64,000 bases of DNA from Streptomyces sp. YIM 130001 (GCF_003574445.1 NZ_KZ984553.1:62001-126000); one strand, 5' to 3'; positions 16,296 to 25,856 are shown, counted from the stretch's first letter. Numbers and translations are program-made. The notes: generated by a model from the letters alone, not told the origin.

Positions 16296-18857
16296 ATGAG
16301 CCCTGTGCCGCCGAGCAGCCCCGCCGACCCGACCGCGACGCCCGTCCGGCCCACGCCCGCCGGACGGGCCGACGCGGCACACGTCCCGGCCCTCGCCGAT
16401 CCACCGGCCGCGACCTACCGGCTGCAGCTCCAGCCACGGTTCCCGTTCGCCGCCGCGGAGGCCGCGGTCCCCCGTCTGGCCGCACTCGGCGTATCGCATC
16501 TCCACCTGTCGCCGATTCTGGAGTCGGTGCCCGGCTCCACCCACGGTTACGACGTCGTCGACCACGCGCGCGTGCGTGCCGAGATCGGCGGCGAGGAAGG
16601 CCTCCGTGCCTTGTCCGCGACAGCTCGGGCCCACGGGCTCGGCCTGATCGTGGACATCGTCCCCAACCACATGGCCGCCCTGCCGGACACCAACCACGCC
16701 CTGTGGGAGGTGCTGCGCGAGGGCCCGCAGTCGCCCTACGCGCGCTGGTTCGACATCGACTGGGACCTGCACGACGGCGTCCTGCTCCTGCCCGTGCTCC
16801 CCCACCGCCGCGAAGCGGAGCTCGACGTATTCCGGGTGGACGGTCGGGTACTGCGCCACGGACAGCAGTCCTTCCCGCTGCGGCCGGGCACCGAGGAACG
16901 CCCTCTCGAGGCGCTCCTCGACGAGCAGTGGTACCGCCTCGCCTGGTGGCGACTGGCCCGTACCGACCTCAACTACCGGCGCTTCTTCACCATTTCGGAC
17001 CTGATCGCGGTACGGGTGGAGGATCCCGAGGTCTTCGAGGCCACCCACCGCACCGTTCTGCGTCTGCTCGGCTCCGGCGTCGTGGACGGGCTGCGGATCG
17101 ATCATCCGGACGGGCTCACCGACCCGGGGGCGTACCTGGAGGCCCTGCACGGTGCCGGCGGTGGGTGCTGGACCGTCGTCGAGAAGATCCTCGCGGACGG
17201 CGAACGGCTGCCGCAGGCATGGCCCGTCGCGGGGACCACGGGCTACGACGCGCTGCGGCACATCGACGGCCTCTTCGTGGACCCCGTCGGCGCGGAGGAG
17301 CTCCTCGCCCTGTACCGGAGGTTCGCCAGGCCCGCGGACGATCTCGGCGGGGACTGGCGGCAGACGGTGCGACGGGCGGCCCGGCAGGTCGTGACCCACG
17401 AGCTCGCCGCCGAGGTCGACCGCCTGGTCCGCTCGGCTGCCTCCTGCGCCGCCGCGGCCGGTCACCCCGACCACGCCCCGTGGGCTCTCCGCACGGCCCT
17501 GCAGGAGCTCCTCGTGCGTGTCCCGGTCTACCGCCCGTACGGCACCGGAGAGGCCGCCGGTGCCGTCCTGCGGGCACAGGACGCCCAGGAGGCCCGGGAG
17601 GCGTTCGCAGTGGCCGAGGAAGCCCGCGCGGTCGATGTGGTGCGTGCGCTCCTCATCGGTACGGAAGGCGGCGACGGCCCCGAGCTCCGGGCCTTCAGGG
17701 CCCGTTTCGCGCAGACGTCGTCCGCGCTCCGCGCCAAGGCGGTCGAGGACACCGCCTGCTACCGCCATGTGCCCCTGCTCTCGGCCTGCGAGGTGGGCGG
17801 CGACCCCGGCAGACCGGCGCTGCCTCCCACGGACTTCCACGCCTACTGCGCGCGGATGCAGCGGGACTGGCCGGACTCCGGAACGGTGCTCTCCACCCAC
17901 GACACCAAGCGCAGCGCCGACGTCCGGGCCGCGATCGCCGTCCTGACCGAATGCCCGGGCCGCTGGGCCGAGTTGCTCGACCGGGTCGGCCGCGCCAGGG
18001 ACGGGCGGTCCGCGGCGAGTGCCGGGGCTGTCGATCCGCAGTTGGTGTGGGCGGCGTGGCAGACCGCGTTCGGGCTCGGGCCGGCTACGGACGGGCGGCT
18101 GCGCGACGCGCTGCTGAAGCACGCGCGCGAGGCGGGTCTGCACACCACCTGGACCGAGCCGGACGCCGCATACGAGGACGCGGTACGGGAGTTCGCGGAC
18201 GCGGGCCCCGGAAGCCCGGCGGGAATCGACGCCGTCGCCGAGCTCGCCGGAACGCTGGGCCCGCACATCCTGGCCAATGTCCTGGGCGGAACGCTGCTGC
18301 ACCTGACCATGCCCGGCGTGCCCGACCTCTATCAGGGCTCGGAGCGGCACCACCGGGTCCTCGTCGACCCGGACAACCGACGGCCCGTCACCTTCCCGGC
18401 GGCCGGCCGGTCCGGAGCCGATTCCGAGGGCACTGGGGCCGACGACCCGGACGACCCCGTGGGCGCACTCGTCGACGCTCACAAGTTGGCCGTCACCCGC
18501 GCGGCGTTGCGACTGCGGCGGGACGACCCGGCGGCGTTCGCAGGCTCCGGCAGCTATCGCGCCCTGGCCGCCCGCGGCCCGGCGGCCGAGCGTTGTGTGG
18601 CATTCACCCGCAGCGAGCGCGTGGTGAGCGCCGTGACCCGGCTTTCGCTGCGCCTCGCCGAGGACGGCGGCTGGCAGGACACCGAACTACCGCTCCCGGA
18701 GGGCACGTTCGTGGACGCGATCGCGCTCCGCGCGCGCGGGGAGTCTCGTCGGGAGGCAGCGGACGGGCCTACCGCAGCGGTACGGGAATTCCGGGGCCAC
18801 GCGCGCGTGGCGGACCTGTTCGCGGACCGTCCCGTGGCCCTGCTCGTACGCCGGTGA
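16296..18857 (+). CDS. treY: malto-oligosyltrehalose synthase
   Basis: A protein of 853 residues with an extra Pro/Ala-rich N-terminus of about 35 residues before ATYRLQLQPRFPFAAAEAAV. GH13 landmarks are IVDIVPNHMA, GLRIDHPDGL (nucleophile Asp), VVEKIL (acid Glu) and STHDTKRSADVRA, which is specific for TreY. The enzyme rearranges the reducing-end alpha-1,4 bond of a maltodextrin to alpha,alpha-1,1, yielding maltooligosyltrehalose in the cytoplasm. TreZ, encoded about 2.2 kb further on, releases trehalose. Confidence 0.95.
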   Translation: MSPVPPSSPADPTATPVRPTPAGRADAAHVPALADPPAATYRLQLQPRFPFAAAEAAVPRLAALGVSHLHLSPILESVPGSTHGYDVVDHARVRAEIGGEEGLRALSATARAHGLGLIVDIVPNHMAALPDTNHALWEVLREGPQSPYARWFDIDWDLHDGVLLLPVLPHRREAELDVFRVDGRVLRHGQQSFPLRPGTEERPLEALLDEQWYRLAWWRLARTDLNYRRFFTISDLIAVRVEDPEVFEATHRTVLRLLGSGVVDGLRIDHPDGLTDPGAYLEALHGAGGGCWTVVEKILADGERLPQAWPVAGTTGYDALRHIDGLFVDPVGAEELLALYRRFARPADDLGGDWRQTVRRAARQVVTHELAAEVDRLVRSAASCAAAAGHPDHAPWALRTALQELLVRVPVYRPYGTGEAAGAVLRAQDAQEAREAFAVAEEARAVDVVRALLIGTEGGDGPELRAFRARFAQTSSALRAKAVEDTACYRHVPLLSACEVGGDPGRPALPPTDFHAYCARMQRDWPDSGTVLSTHDTKRSADVRAAIAVLTECPGRWAELLDRVGRARDGRSAASAGAVDPQLVWAAWQTAFGLGPATDGRLRDALLKHAREAGLHTTWTEPDAAYEDAVREFADAGPGSPAGIDAVAELAGTLGPHILANVLGGTLLHLTMPGVPDLYQGSERHHRVLVDPDNRRPVTFPAAGRSGADSEGTGADDPDDPVGALVDAHKLAVTRAALRLRRDDPAAFAGSGSYRALAARGPAAERCVAFTRSERVVSAVTRLSLRLAEDGGWQDTELPLPEGTFVDAIALRARGESRREAADGPTAAVREFRGHARVADLFADRPVALLVRR

Positions 18858-18892
18858 ACGTACACCCTTGAAAGTCGGCAAAGGACCTGCCG

Positions 18893-18902
18893 CAAGCGCT
18901 TG
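18893..18902. promoter_or_regulatory. LacI/GalR-type operator overlapping a -35 box
   Basis: CAAGCGCTTG is a perfect 10-bp palindrome with the central CG typical of LacI/GalR and CcpA-like sites. It overlaps TTGACA at 18900-18905, a good -35 hexamer, about 30 bases before the M14 gene start. A repressor bound here would block transcription. Confidence 0.55.
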
Positions 18903-18932
18903 ACACGTGGTCCGGCGCGTGGCGTACTGCGG

Positions 18933-20243
18933 ATGCGCACGTCGGCGGACCTTACGGGGGTGAGTCACCTGACGGGCCAGCGCTACCTCACCGAGCGGGA
19001 ACTCTTCGCATCCGCAAGGGCGTTGAGTGAGAGTCGGCCTGACCTGTGCACGCTGCGGCGGGTCGGTTCGTCACGCGCCGGCCGTCCGATCAGCCTCCTG
19101 ACGGTGGGACACGCGCCGCAGGGCGTACTGGTCGTCGCGGGGGCGCATGCGAACGAACCGGTGGGCGGACCCACCACGTTGAGTCTTGCCGAGCGCGTCG
19201 TGCAGGACGTCCGGCTGCGTACGGCCACGTCGTGGCACTTCCTGTTGTGTGCCGACCCGGACGGGGCGCATCTGCACCGCAGCGTCGCGCCCACCTCGCT
19301 GTACGACTACCACCGGCAGTTCTTCCGCCCGGCGGGCCCCGAACAGCCCGAGTGGGCCCCTTCGGTGCTGCCGCCGGAGAAATTGCCGCCCGAGACCCTC
19401 GCACTGCTCCGGGTCATCGACGAGGTGCGCCCGTACCTCCAGGTGTCGCTGCACGGCACGGACATGGGCGGCAGCTGGGTGCAGCTGACCCGCGACATCC
19501 CGGGGCTCGCCGAACCGTTCGCCAAGTCCGCGGCCCAGCTGCACATTCCGGTGGAGACGAACACCTCGGACGCGGCGGGCTGGCCGGTGGCGGGCCCCGG
19601 CGTCCATGTGATGCCGGAGCCGGGCAGGGACACTTCGTTCCCCAGCCTGCCGGACGACGTGACCCGGTCCACCTGGCACCACGCGCACCGCTACGGCGGG
19701 CTCACGGCGATCGTCGAGGTACCGATGTGGGCCAGTGACCTGGTGGACGATCCTGCACGGCACCCGGCCGCGCTCGCCGCCATGGGACGGATATCGCGGC
19801 GGCTCGGTGAACAGGCCCTGCAGGTCCATGAGTTCCTGAGCCGCGCGAGGCTCGGCGCGGACGATGACGACGATACGGGCGACCTGGCCGTGCCCGAGAG
19901 TGTGGCGCCGCTGCTGCGGGCCTCGCGGTGGGCGCTCGGACTGGCTCCCGGCCTGGCCCGCGACTGGACGGTCCCACCGCCCCCCGACGCCTCGATGACC
20001 TATGTGAGCAGCATCGACGCCTTCGGCCGGCGGATACCGCTCAGGGCGGCGGCGATGCTGCTGCGCGTGCTGCGCGAGACGGACCACCCGAGCGCCCCCC
20101 ACCTCGATGCTCTGGTCGCCCACTGGTCGGAGGCGTTCGCCGGTCACTTCCGGGCCCGCTGGGTGCCGGTCGAGCACCAGGTCGAGCACCAGGCCCGCAC
20201 CGTGATCGCGGCCGCCCGGCACGCACGCAGAACCGCGCTGTGA
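18933..20243 (+). CDS. M14-family zinc carboxypeptidase-like protein
   Basis: A protein of about 436 residues. The metal ligands of M14 peptidases are visible as GAHANEP (HxxE) and SLHGTD (third His). A candidate general base is in TAIVEVPMW. There is no signal peptide, so it is probably cytoplasmic. The start is uncertain: ATG 18933 would be leaderless given the promoter just upstream; GTG 18960 is also possible. It sits between treY and treZ but has no evident role in trehalose metabolism. Confidence 0.78.
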   Translation: MRTSADLTGVSHLTGQRYLTERELFASARALSESRPDLCTLRRVGSSRAGRPISLLTVGHAPQGVLVVAGAHANEPVGGPTTLSLAERVVQDVRLRTATSWHFLLCADPDGAHLHRSVAPTSLYDYHRQFFRPAGPEQPEWAPSVLPPEKLPPETLALLRVIDEVRPYLQVSLHGTDMGGSWVQLTRDIPGLAEPFAKSAAQLHIPVETNTSDAAGWPVAGPGVHVMPEPGRDTSFPSLPDDVTRSTWHHAHRYGGLTAIVEVPMWASDLVDDPARHPAALAAMGRISRRLGEQALQVHEFLSRARLGADDDDDTGDLAVPESVAPLLRASRWALGLAPGLARDWTVPPPPDASMTYVSSIDAFGRRIPLRAAAMLLRVLRETDHPSAPHLDALVAHWSEAFAGHFRARWVPVEHQVEHQARTVIAAARHARRTAL

Positions 20244-20249
20244 ACGAGC

Positions 20250-20279
20250 ACGCGCGCGTAGCGGCCGCTACGCGCGCGT
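20250..20279. terminator. 30-bp perfect palindrome between convergent genes
   Basis: A self-complementary stretch of 30 bases without spacer, centred on GCGGCCGC, lies in the 54-base gap between the M14 and protease-inhibitor stops. Probably a bidirectional terminator. Confidence 0.7.
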
Positions 20280-20297
20280 ACACCCCGGGCGCTCCGG

Positions 20298-20720
20298 TCA
20301 GCTGGACAGCTGGAAGACCGATCCGGTCTTCCCGTGCATCACGCAGCTGTTGGAGAACGTCTCGCCGTACTGCACCCGCCGGCCCTCCCACATGCCGGAC
20401 GCCTTCGCGGTGACGGGCCGGTAGATCATCGGGCAGGCTCCGTCACGGTCCGGGATCCGGTTGATGTCGCCGTGGGCCAGGCGCAGTTCCCAGCAGGCCT
20501 TCCAGCGGTCCGGGTGCTCGGAACGCGAGCTCGGACAGCGCAGCAGCTCTCGCTCCGTCGGGCCGGAATCGTCGGTTCCCTGCGTGACGGACAGCATCAG
20601 CCAGTTGCCCCGGGCACTGCTCTCCTGGTGCGACTCGGCCTGGGCAGTGCCTGCTCCCGCCGCGAGCAGCAGGCCCGCAGCGGCGGCCGCGAGAAATCCG
20701 TTCCGTACCGTCTTGACCAT
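20298..20720 (-). CDS. secreted SSI-type subtilisin inhibitor
   Basis: A protein of 140 residues with a signal peptide (cleavage near AQA, residue 28). The mature part has the four-cysteine SSI pattern. The reactive loop ACPMIYRPVTA corresponds to the SSI scissile region CPMVYDPVT, so P1 is Met and P1' is Ile. It ends SCVMHGKTGSVFQLSS. It would inhibit extracellular subtilisin-like or other serine proteases. ATG was used; a GTG nine bases upstream is closer to the GGAGG and is an alternative. The window also encodes a secreted subtilase 13 kb away. Confidence 0.88.
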   Translation of the reverse strand: MVKTVRNGFLAAAAAGLLLAAGAGTAQAESHQESSARGNWLMLSVTQGTDDSGPTERELLRCPSSRSEHPDRWKACWELRLAHGDINRIPDRDGACPMIYRPVTAKASGMWEGRRVQYGETFSNSCVMHGKTGSVFQLSS

Positions 20721-21078
20721 GAACGTCACCGTTCCTCCGTGCTCAGAAATGCGCCTCGGCAATGCCCGCCGGCCACGAACCTCGGCCCAGACACTCCAGA
20801 CGCGTTCGGACACGCGCTCTGGGTCGAGCGCGGACTTCCGCGCGGTGGGATTCGCCCGCGCCTTGGGGGAATCGGCAGGTCCCGGCGCGATGATCAACAA
20901 ACTCACTCGAACGAGAAGTGCGCAGAGTGTGGGCATCGGCTGCCTGGCCCACCACTCGGCACCGCGCGGATCACGTACCGATTGCGGCACCGGTTCGGCC
21001 GAATTCCCGGCAATTCGATCATCGGTGGCGCACCATGGACGCCGGTGTGGCCGACAGCCAGGCGAGGGGGAACCGTCC
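20721..21078. promoter_or_regulatory. divergent promoter region of the inhibitor gene and treZ
   Basis: 358 bases without a credible gene. The open frames here lack family-like sequence and codon bias. The middle (20890-20940) is less GC-rich and probably contains the promoters. I cannot assign boxes with confidence. Confidence 0.45.
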
Positions 21079-22827
21079 GTGCAGTTCGAAGTGTGGGCAC
21101 CGCAGTCCGAACGTGTCGCGCTCCTACTTGAGGGCACCACGCGCGCGTCGACACCGGATCCGGAACGTCCCGGCTGGTGGACGACGGAGGCGGAGGCGGC
21201 CGACGGAGCCCGGTACGGCTTCGTCCTGGACGACGACGAGGTCAGGCCCGATCCGCGGTCGGCGAGGCAGCCCGACGGCCCGGACGGCCTCAGCGCCGTC
21301 GTGGACCACTCCGCGTACGAGTGGCGGCAGGACGCGCCTGCGCACAGACTTCGCGACGCCGTGCTCTACGAGCTGCATGTGGGGACGTTCACGGAAGAAG
21401 GCACGTTCGACGCCGCGGGCGACCGGCTCGGGCACCTGGCGCGACTCGGTGTGACACACGTGGAGTTGATGCCGGTCTGCCCCTTCCCCGGCCGCCACGG
21501 CTGGGGCTACGAGGGCGTCTCCCCGTGGGCCGTGCACGAGCCCTACGGCGGCCCCGCAGGCCTCAAGCGCTTCGTGGAGCGGGCACACGAGCTGCGGATC
21601 GGCGTGATCCTGGACGTCGTGCACAACCACCTCGGCCCTTCGGGCAATCATCTGCCCGCCTACGGGCCGTACTTCACCGACACCCATCACACGCCCTGGG
21701 GCTCGGCCGTGAACCTGGACGCGGCGGGATCCGACGAAGTGCGGGCGTACTTCATCGGCAGCGCCCTGGCCTGGCTGCGCGACTACCGCGTCGACGGTCT
21801 GCGTCTCGACGCGGTGCACGCCCTGCGGGACACGCGCGCGTACCCGTTCATCGAGGAGCTGTCCCACGCCGTCGACGCGCTGGCCGAGGAGACCGGGCGT
21901 CCGCTGTTCCTGATCGCCGAGTCCGATCTCAACGACCCGCGTCTCATCACCCCGCGCGAGCGCAGCGGACTCGGCATCCAGGCCCAGTGGAACGACGACT
22001 TCCACCACGCCCTGCACACCGCCCTGACCGGCGAATCACAGGGCTACTACGCGGACTTCGCGGCGGCGCCGCTGTCCGCGCTCGCCAAGACCCTCACCGA
22101 CGGGTTCTTCCACGACGGTACGTACTCGAGCTTCCGCGGCCGCTCGCACGGCAGGCCCGTGGACCGGGTACGCACCCCCGCCCACCGCTTCCTGGGCTAC
22201 TCCCAGACGCACGACCAGATCGGCAACCGCGCCCTCGGCGACCGTCTTTCGGCGACGCTCTCGCCCGGGCTGCAGGCCTGTGCCGCGGCGTTGACCCTCA
22301 CGTCACCGTTCACGCCGATGCTCTTCATGGGCGAGGAGTGGGGCGCCGGCACACCCTGGCAGTTCTTCACCGATCACACGGACCCCGAGCTCGCGGAGGC
22401 CGTACGCACGGGCCGCAGGCGGGAGTTCGCGGCGCACGGCTGGGACGCGGAGGACATCCCCGATCCGCAGGACCCGGCCACCAGGAACCGTTCCTGTCTC
22501 GACTGGGACGAGCCGGCTGCCGAGCCCCACGCGCGCGTGCTCGCCTGGTACCGACGCCTCGTGGCGCTGCGCCGCGAGACGGCCGACCTGACCGACCCCG
22601 ACCTGGCCGCGGTCCGCGTCGCGTACGACGAGGTCAGGCGTTGGCTGGTCTTCCGGCGGGGGGACCTCCGTGTCGCCGTCAACCTGAGCAAGGACCGCGC
22701 CGAGATTCCGCTGCAGGGCGACAGCACGCGTGTGCTGGCCTCCTGGGACGAGGTGGAGGCCCCCGGCGCCGACGGTGTCCTCACCCTGCCGCCGGAGTCC
22801 TGCGCGCTGCTGACACCCGTGCGCTGA
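21079..22827 (+). CDS. treZ: malto-oligosyltrehalose trehalohydrolase
   Basis: A protein of 582 residues, starting at GTG with GAGGGGG upstream. After an N-terminal beta-sandwich come the GH13 motifs DVVHNHLGPSGN, VDGLRLDAVHAL (nucleophile), FLIAESDLN (acid) and YSQTHDQIGNR, the TreZ signature. It cleaves the bond next to the trehalose unit of maltooligosyltrehalose, releasing trehalose. With GlgX and TreY this completes a glycogen-to-trehalose pathway for osmotic or spore carbon storage. Confidence 0.95.
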   Translation: MQFEVWAPQSERVALLLEGTTRASTPDPERPGWWTTEAEAADGARYGFVLDDDEVRPDPRSARQPDGPDGLSAVVDHSAYEWRQDAPAHRLRDAVLYELHVGTFTEEGTFDAAGDRLGHLARLGVTHVELMPVCPFPGRHGWGYEGVSPWAVHEPYGGPAGLKRFVERAHELRIGVILDVVHNHLGPSGNHLPAYGPYFTDTHHTPWGSAVNLDAAGSDEVRAYFIGSALAWLRDYRVDGLRLDAVHALRDTRAYPFIEELSHAVDALAEETGRPLFLIAESDLNDPRLITPRERSGLGIQAQWNDDFHHALHTALTGESQGYYADFAAAPLSALAKTLTDGFFHDGTYSSFRGRSHGRPVDRVRTPAHRFLGYSQTHDQIGNRALGDRLSATLSPGLQACAAALTLTSPFTPMLFMGEEWGAGTPWQFFTDHTDPELAEAVRTGRRREFAAHGWDAEDIPDPQDPATRNRSCLDWDEPAAEPHARVLAWYRRLVALRRETADLTDPDLAAVRVAYDEVRRWLVFRRGDLRVAVNLSKDRAEIPLQGDSTRVLASWDEVEAPGADGVLTLPPESCALLTPVR

Positions 22828-22840
22828 AGCTGCGTCAGGG

Positions 22841-22876
22841 GTACGCGCACGGCGGCGCGGCCGGCCGTGCGCGTAC
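22841..22876. terminator. bidirectional terminator between treZ and the PDZ gene
   Basis: A perfect 13-bp inverted repeat (22841-22853 with 22864-22876, loop 10 nt) lies between the convergent stops. Confidence 0.75.
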
Positions 22877-22899
22877 TCGTCGGATGCCGGACCTGCGCG

Positions 22900-23673
22900 T
22901 CAGGTCACCACGCCCGGCGTGATCGTCAACGTCTGCCGTTCACCGCCCGCATGACGGACATGCAGGCCGATCGGGGTGCCCGGGCGCGCCTCCTTCACCG
23001 CTTCGGCGAAGTCGGCGGCGCTCTTGATGCGGGTGTCGCCCAGTGCGAGCAGGACGTCGCCGCGGACCAGCCCCGCGGAGTGGCCGGGACCGGGGATGTG
23101 GACGCCGACCACCTGTGCGCCCGCGCCCCCGGACGCGTCCACCGCCTCCACTCCGACGGTGGCGCGGGCCGCCGAAGCCGGTGCCCGGCCCTTGCCGCCC
23201 TGAGGTTGGGTCTGCGACGGGTCGGCGTCGCCCTTGCCGGTGGCGTCCGGTGCCTGCGCCTTGTCCTGCGCCTTGTCCTGCGCCGGTTGTTGCGCCTTGT
23301 CGGGCCCGCCCTGTGCGCTGCCGGCCCCACCGGGCGGTGCGCCGGGCGGGGCTTGCTTCTGCAGGTCGGCGAGCTTGCTCAGGCCGATCACCGAGGCGCC
23401 GAGCGTGCCCAGGCCGACCCCGGCGAGTACCAGGACGACGGCGACGAACACGCTGAACAGGGCGGTGACCAGGCGCCGTCCGCGACGCCTCGCCTTGTGC
23501 GGCCGACGCCGCGGATCGGGCTCGGACCGGGCGCCTGATCCGAGCCCGGGACCGCCCTCCGCGGCAGCTTCGGCTTCGGCTTCGGCTTCGATGTCGGGAC
23601 CGGGGTCAAATCCTGTCGGATGCCCCGTCGTACGACCGGGCATCGGCTTGGGACGCAACACTGTCTGTTCCAT
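22900..23673 (-). CDS. membrane-anchored PDZ domain protein
   Basis: A protein of 257 residues. A cytoplasmic acidic then Arg-rich N-terminus (to about 66) is followed by one transmembrane helix (about 68-98) and a low-complexity Gln/Lys/Ala/Pro linker (about 100-160). A C-terminal PDZ domain follows (GHSAGLVRGDVLLALGDTRIKSAADFAEAV). PDZ domains of this kind bind C-terminal peptides and regulate HtrA-type proteases, but no protease domain is present. GGAGG lies five bases before the ATG. Confidence 0.8.
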   Translation of the reverse strand: MEQTVLRPKPMPGRTTGHPTGFDPGPDIEAEAEAEAAAEGGPGLGSGARSEPDPRRRPHKARRRGRRLVTALFSVFVAVVLVLAGVGLGTLGASVIGLSKLADLQKQAPPGAPPGGAGSAQGGPDKAQQPAQDKAQDKAQAPDATGKGDADPSQTQPQGGKGRAPASAARATVGVEAVDASGGAGAQVVGVHIPGPGHSAGLVRGDVLLALGDTRIKSAADFAEAVKEARPGTPIGLHVRHAGGERQTLTITPGVVT

Positions 23674-23832
23674 GCGGGCCTCCGCGTCACGGTCTACCCG
23701 GCCGGACACGGCGCCACGATTCACGAACGGGTGACTCTCCGGGAGAACGCACAACGGCCGGCCCGCCGCCTCTACCCTGACGGCCGCCGCCACTCACGAG
23801 CAGCCCGGGGATGCCCGAACTGCCCTGCTCCG

Positions 23833-25236
23833 TCACGCCATCGGCCGCAACCGCCCCGCATCGGGCCGGGCCGACTCGTCCTGTTCCCCCGCAGCCGACA
23901 GCGCGCTCCCCTTGCGCCAGCTCCCCCAGGACACGTTCCAGTCCCCGTAGCCGTTGTCGAACGGAGTCATCCGCTCCCCGCCGCTGTTGACGACCTCGAC
24001 GATGTCGCCCTGCCGCACGGCGTCGAAGAACCAGGCGGCGTCCTCGGTACTCATCCCGACGCAGCCGTGACTGACGTTGGCGACACCCTGCGATCCGACG
24101 GACCAGGGTGCCGCGTGCACGTACTCCCCGCTCCAGGTGACCCGCGTCGCGTAACGCACCGGCAGGTCGTAGTTGTCGCCGCTGCCGCGCGCGATACCGA
24201 TGGACTCGCCGCGCATCCGCACGGACGACTCCTTGCCGAGGACCACCTTGATGCCGTCGCGGGTGCGGAATCCGGCCTTGCCGGTGGTCACCGGGATCTC
24301 GCGGACCTGTTCCCCGTCCCTCAGTACGGTCATGGTGTGGGTGGCCGAGTCGGTGATGGCCTCCACGCGCGCGCCGATGGACAGGGTCAGCGGTTTCGAG
24401 GCAGCCCCGTAGACGCCATCAGCGATCCGGGCTCCGTCCAGGGCGCTGCGTACGGTGATCCGGGAGTGCGCCGGCCAGTAGGTGCGCGGGCGGTAGTGCA
24501 GCGTGGTGGCGTCGACCCAGTGCCAGGCGCCCTCGACGCGCGGCTGCGCGTCGACCCGCAGACCGCGCTCGACGGCGGCGCGGGCCGCGGGGTCCTTGGC
24601 CGGCACCGGACGGCTGAGGTTCGCGACGATCGGCTGGCCCACCCCGTAGGAGCCGGGCCCGGGACCGAACCGGGCCTTCAGCCGGCCGCTGCCACCGGCA
24701 GGTTCCCCGGTACGGAAGGCCAGTCGGGCCCGTACGGTACGGCCGTCGCCGTCCTCGGTGGTGACCCGCATCGCGTAGCGCTGAGCTGCGCCGAGCGGGA
24801 CGGCGCTGTGCCAGGAGCGGCCGTCCGGCGCGAGTTCGCCGTCGACCCCGCGCGCGTGGTCGGTGCCGTAGACCACGTCGACGTCGACGATGCGGTGATC
24901 CTCACGGCCCGCGGTCACCCGCAGCAGGCCGTCGGGGCCGGCCGCCCGGCGTACGGTGCGGCGGCCGTCGGTGAGCGGAACCTGCCAACGCGCCGGCAGC
25001 GCACGCCCCGTCAGACAGAGGCCACCCGCCCCGGCCCTGCCGCAGCCAGGACCCGGTGTCGCGGCGTCCTCCTCCGCAGCAGCGGTGGACACCGTGACGA
25101 GCGGCGCCGGACTGGACGGGCTCTCCGCCTCGGAAGCACGGTCGTCGGCGGACTGGCCTGCGGCGGCGATCAGGAGCAGTCCGGCGAGAGCGCCGAACGC
25201 GCCCACGGACTTGATAGGTGACGTCATCTGCCGCAT
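23833..25236 (-). CDS. L,D-transpeptidase (YkuD) with Ig-like domains
   Basis: A protein of 467 residues with an N-terminal hydrophobic segment that may be a signal or anchor. Two Ig-like domains are followed by a YkuD catalytic domain: EYVHAAPWSVGSQGVANVSH, then GC, i.e. the H...SHGC motif with catalytic Cys. The order matches actinobacterial Ldt enzymes that form 3-3 cross-links in peptidoglycan outside the membrane. There is no lipobox. The start could be either of two nearby ATGs (25236 or 25227); neither has a strong ribosome binding site. Confidence 0.9.
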   Translation of the reverse strand: MRQMTSPIKSVGAFGALAGLLLIAAAGQSADDRASEAESPSSPAPLVTVSTAAAEEDAATPGPGCGRAGAGGLCLTGRALPARWQVPLTDGRRTVRRAAGPDGLLRVTAGREDHRIVDVDVVYGTDHARGVDGELAPDGRSWHSAVPLGAAQRYAMRVTTEDGDGRTVRARLAFRTGEPAGGSGRLKARFGPGPGSYGVGQPIVANLSRPVPAKDPAARAAVERGLRVDAQPRVEGAWHWVDATTLHYRPRTYWPAHSRITVRSALDGARIADGVYGAASKPLTLSIGARVEAITDSATHTMTVLRDGEQVREIPVTTGKAGFRTRDGIKVVLGKESSVRMRGESIGIARGSGDNYDLPVRYATRVTWSGEYVHAAPWSVGSQGVANVSHGCVGMSTEDAAWFFDAVRQGDIVEVVNSGGERMTPFDNGYGDWNVSWGSWRKGSALSAAGEQDESARPDAGRLRPMA

Positions 25237-25358
25237 CAGAACATGAGGATCAGCTTGTCCTACGGAACGGCGTGCGCATGATCACAGGATGCGCCGGATC
25301 GGCCGTACGCGGCAGTGGGAGACGGTCCGCGCGGCGCCCGACTCCCACCCGGCGTCGG

Positions 25359-25856
25359 CTACTCCTGGCCGCCGGCCTGCCGGTCCAGCCACACGCCGTC
25401 GCGCATCAGTTCGCGCCCGGCGATCTCGTCGGCCTCCCGCCACGCCTGGATCCGCTCGGGTCGCATCCAGAAGTAGTGGTGAGACTTCTCGAGCCTGCGC
25501 GGGTCGAAGCCCGTCCGCCCGGCGAACGCGTCGCCCGTCTCCGGGGCGATCTCCGCCGCGGGCACCGCACGCACCGATCCGTCCACCATGACGACGTCCC
25601 GGGTCGGGCCGATGCCCACCCGGGCCCGGCCCGAGGCCAGCAGGTTCCGCCCGGTCGGGCTGTTCGTGGGCGTCGCGAAGAGCAGCTCCGCGCCGTCCCA
25701 GTGGAACGACAGCGGGACGAGGTACGGTCCCGCGTCCTCGGCTCCGGCCGAGGCCACCCAGGCGTCGACGTCCTCGTCCAGCCGCCTGCGGGTGTCCTGC
25801 AGCCGCTGCTCCAGGCTCCGGGGTCCCCGCTCGGGTCCTGCGGGCTGTTCCGTCAT
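25359..25856 (-). CDS. pyridoxamine 5'-phosphate oxidase-like flavin/F420-binding protein
   Basis: A protein of 165 residues with AGGAGG eight bases before ATG. The split-barrel pattern (DAWVASAGAEDAGPYLVPLS, then FHWDGAELLFATPTNSPTGRNL, ARVGIGPTRDVVMVDGSVRA) is that of the PNPOx/F420-dependent family common in actinobacteria. It probably binds FMN or F420. The C-terminal FWMRPERIQAWREA is also typical. The substrate is unknown. Confidence 0.8.
   Translation of the reverse strand: MTEQPAGPERGPRSLEQRLQDTRRRLDEDVDAWVASAGAEDAGPYLVPLSFHWDGAELLFATPTNSPTGRNLLASGRARVGIGPTRDVVMVDGSVRAVPAAEIAPETGDAFAGRTGFDPRRLEKSHHYFWMRPERIQAWREADEIAGRELMRDGVWLDRQAGGQE

Noticed and set aside
13729..18482. Minus-strand open frames of more than 850 codons over glgX and treY
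   Set aside because: They have no family-like sequence, while the plus strand encodes complete GH13 enzymes.
14020..22827. Reading the trehalose genes, M14 peptidase and inhibitor as one operon or biosynthetic cluster
   Set aside because: The inhibitor gene is on the opposite strand, strong hairpins separate units, and no biosynthetic core enzyme is present.
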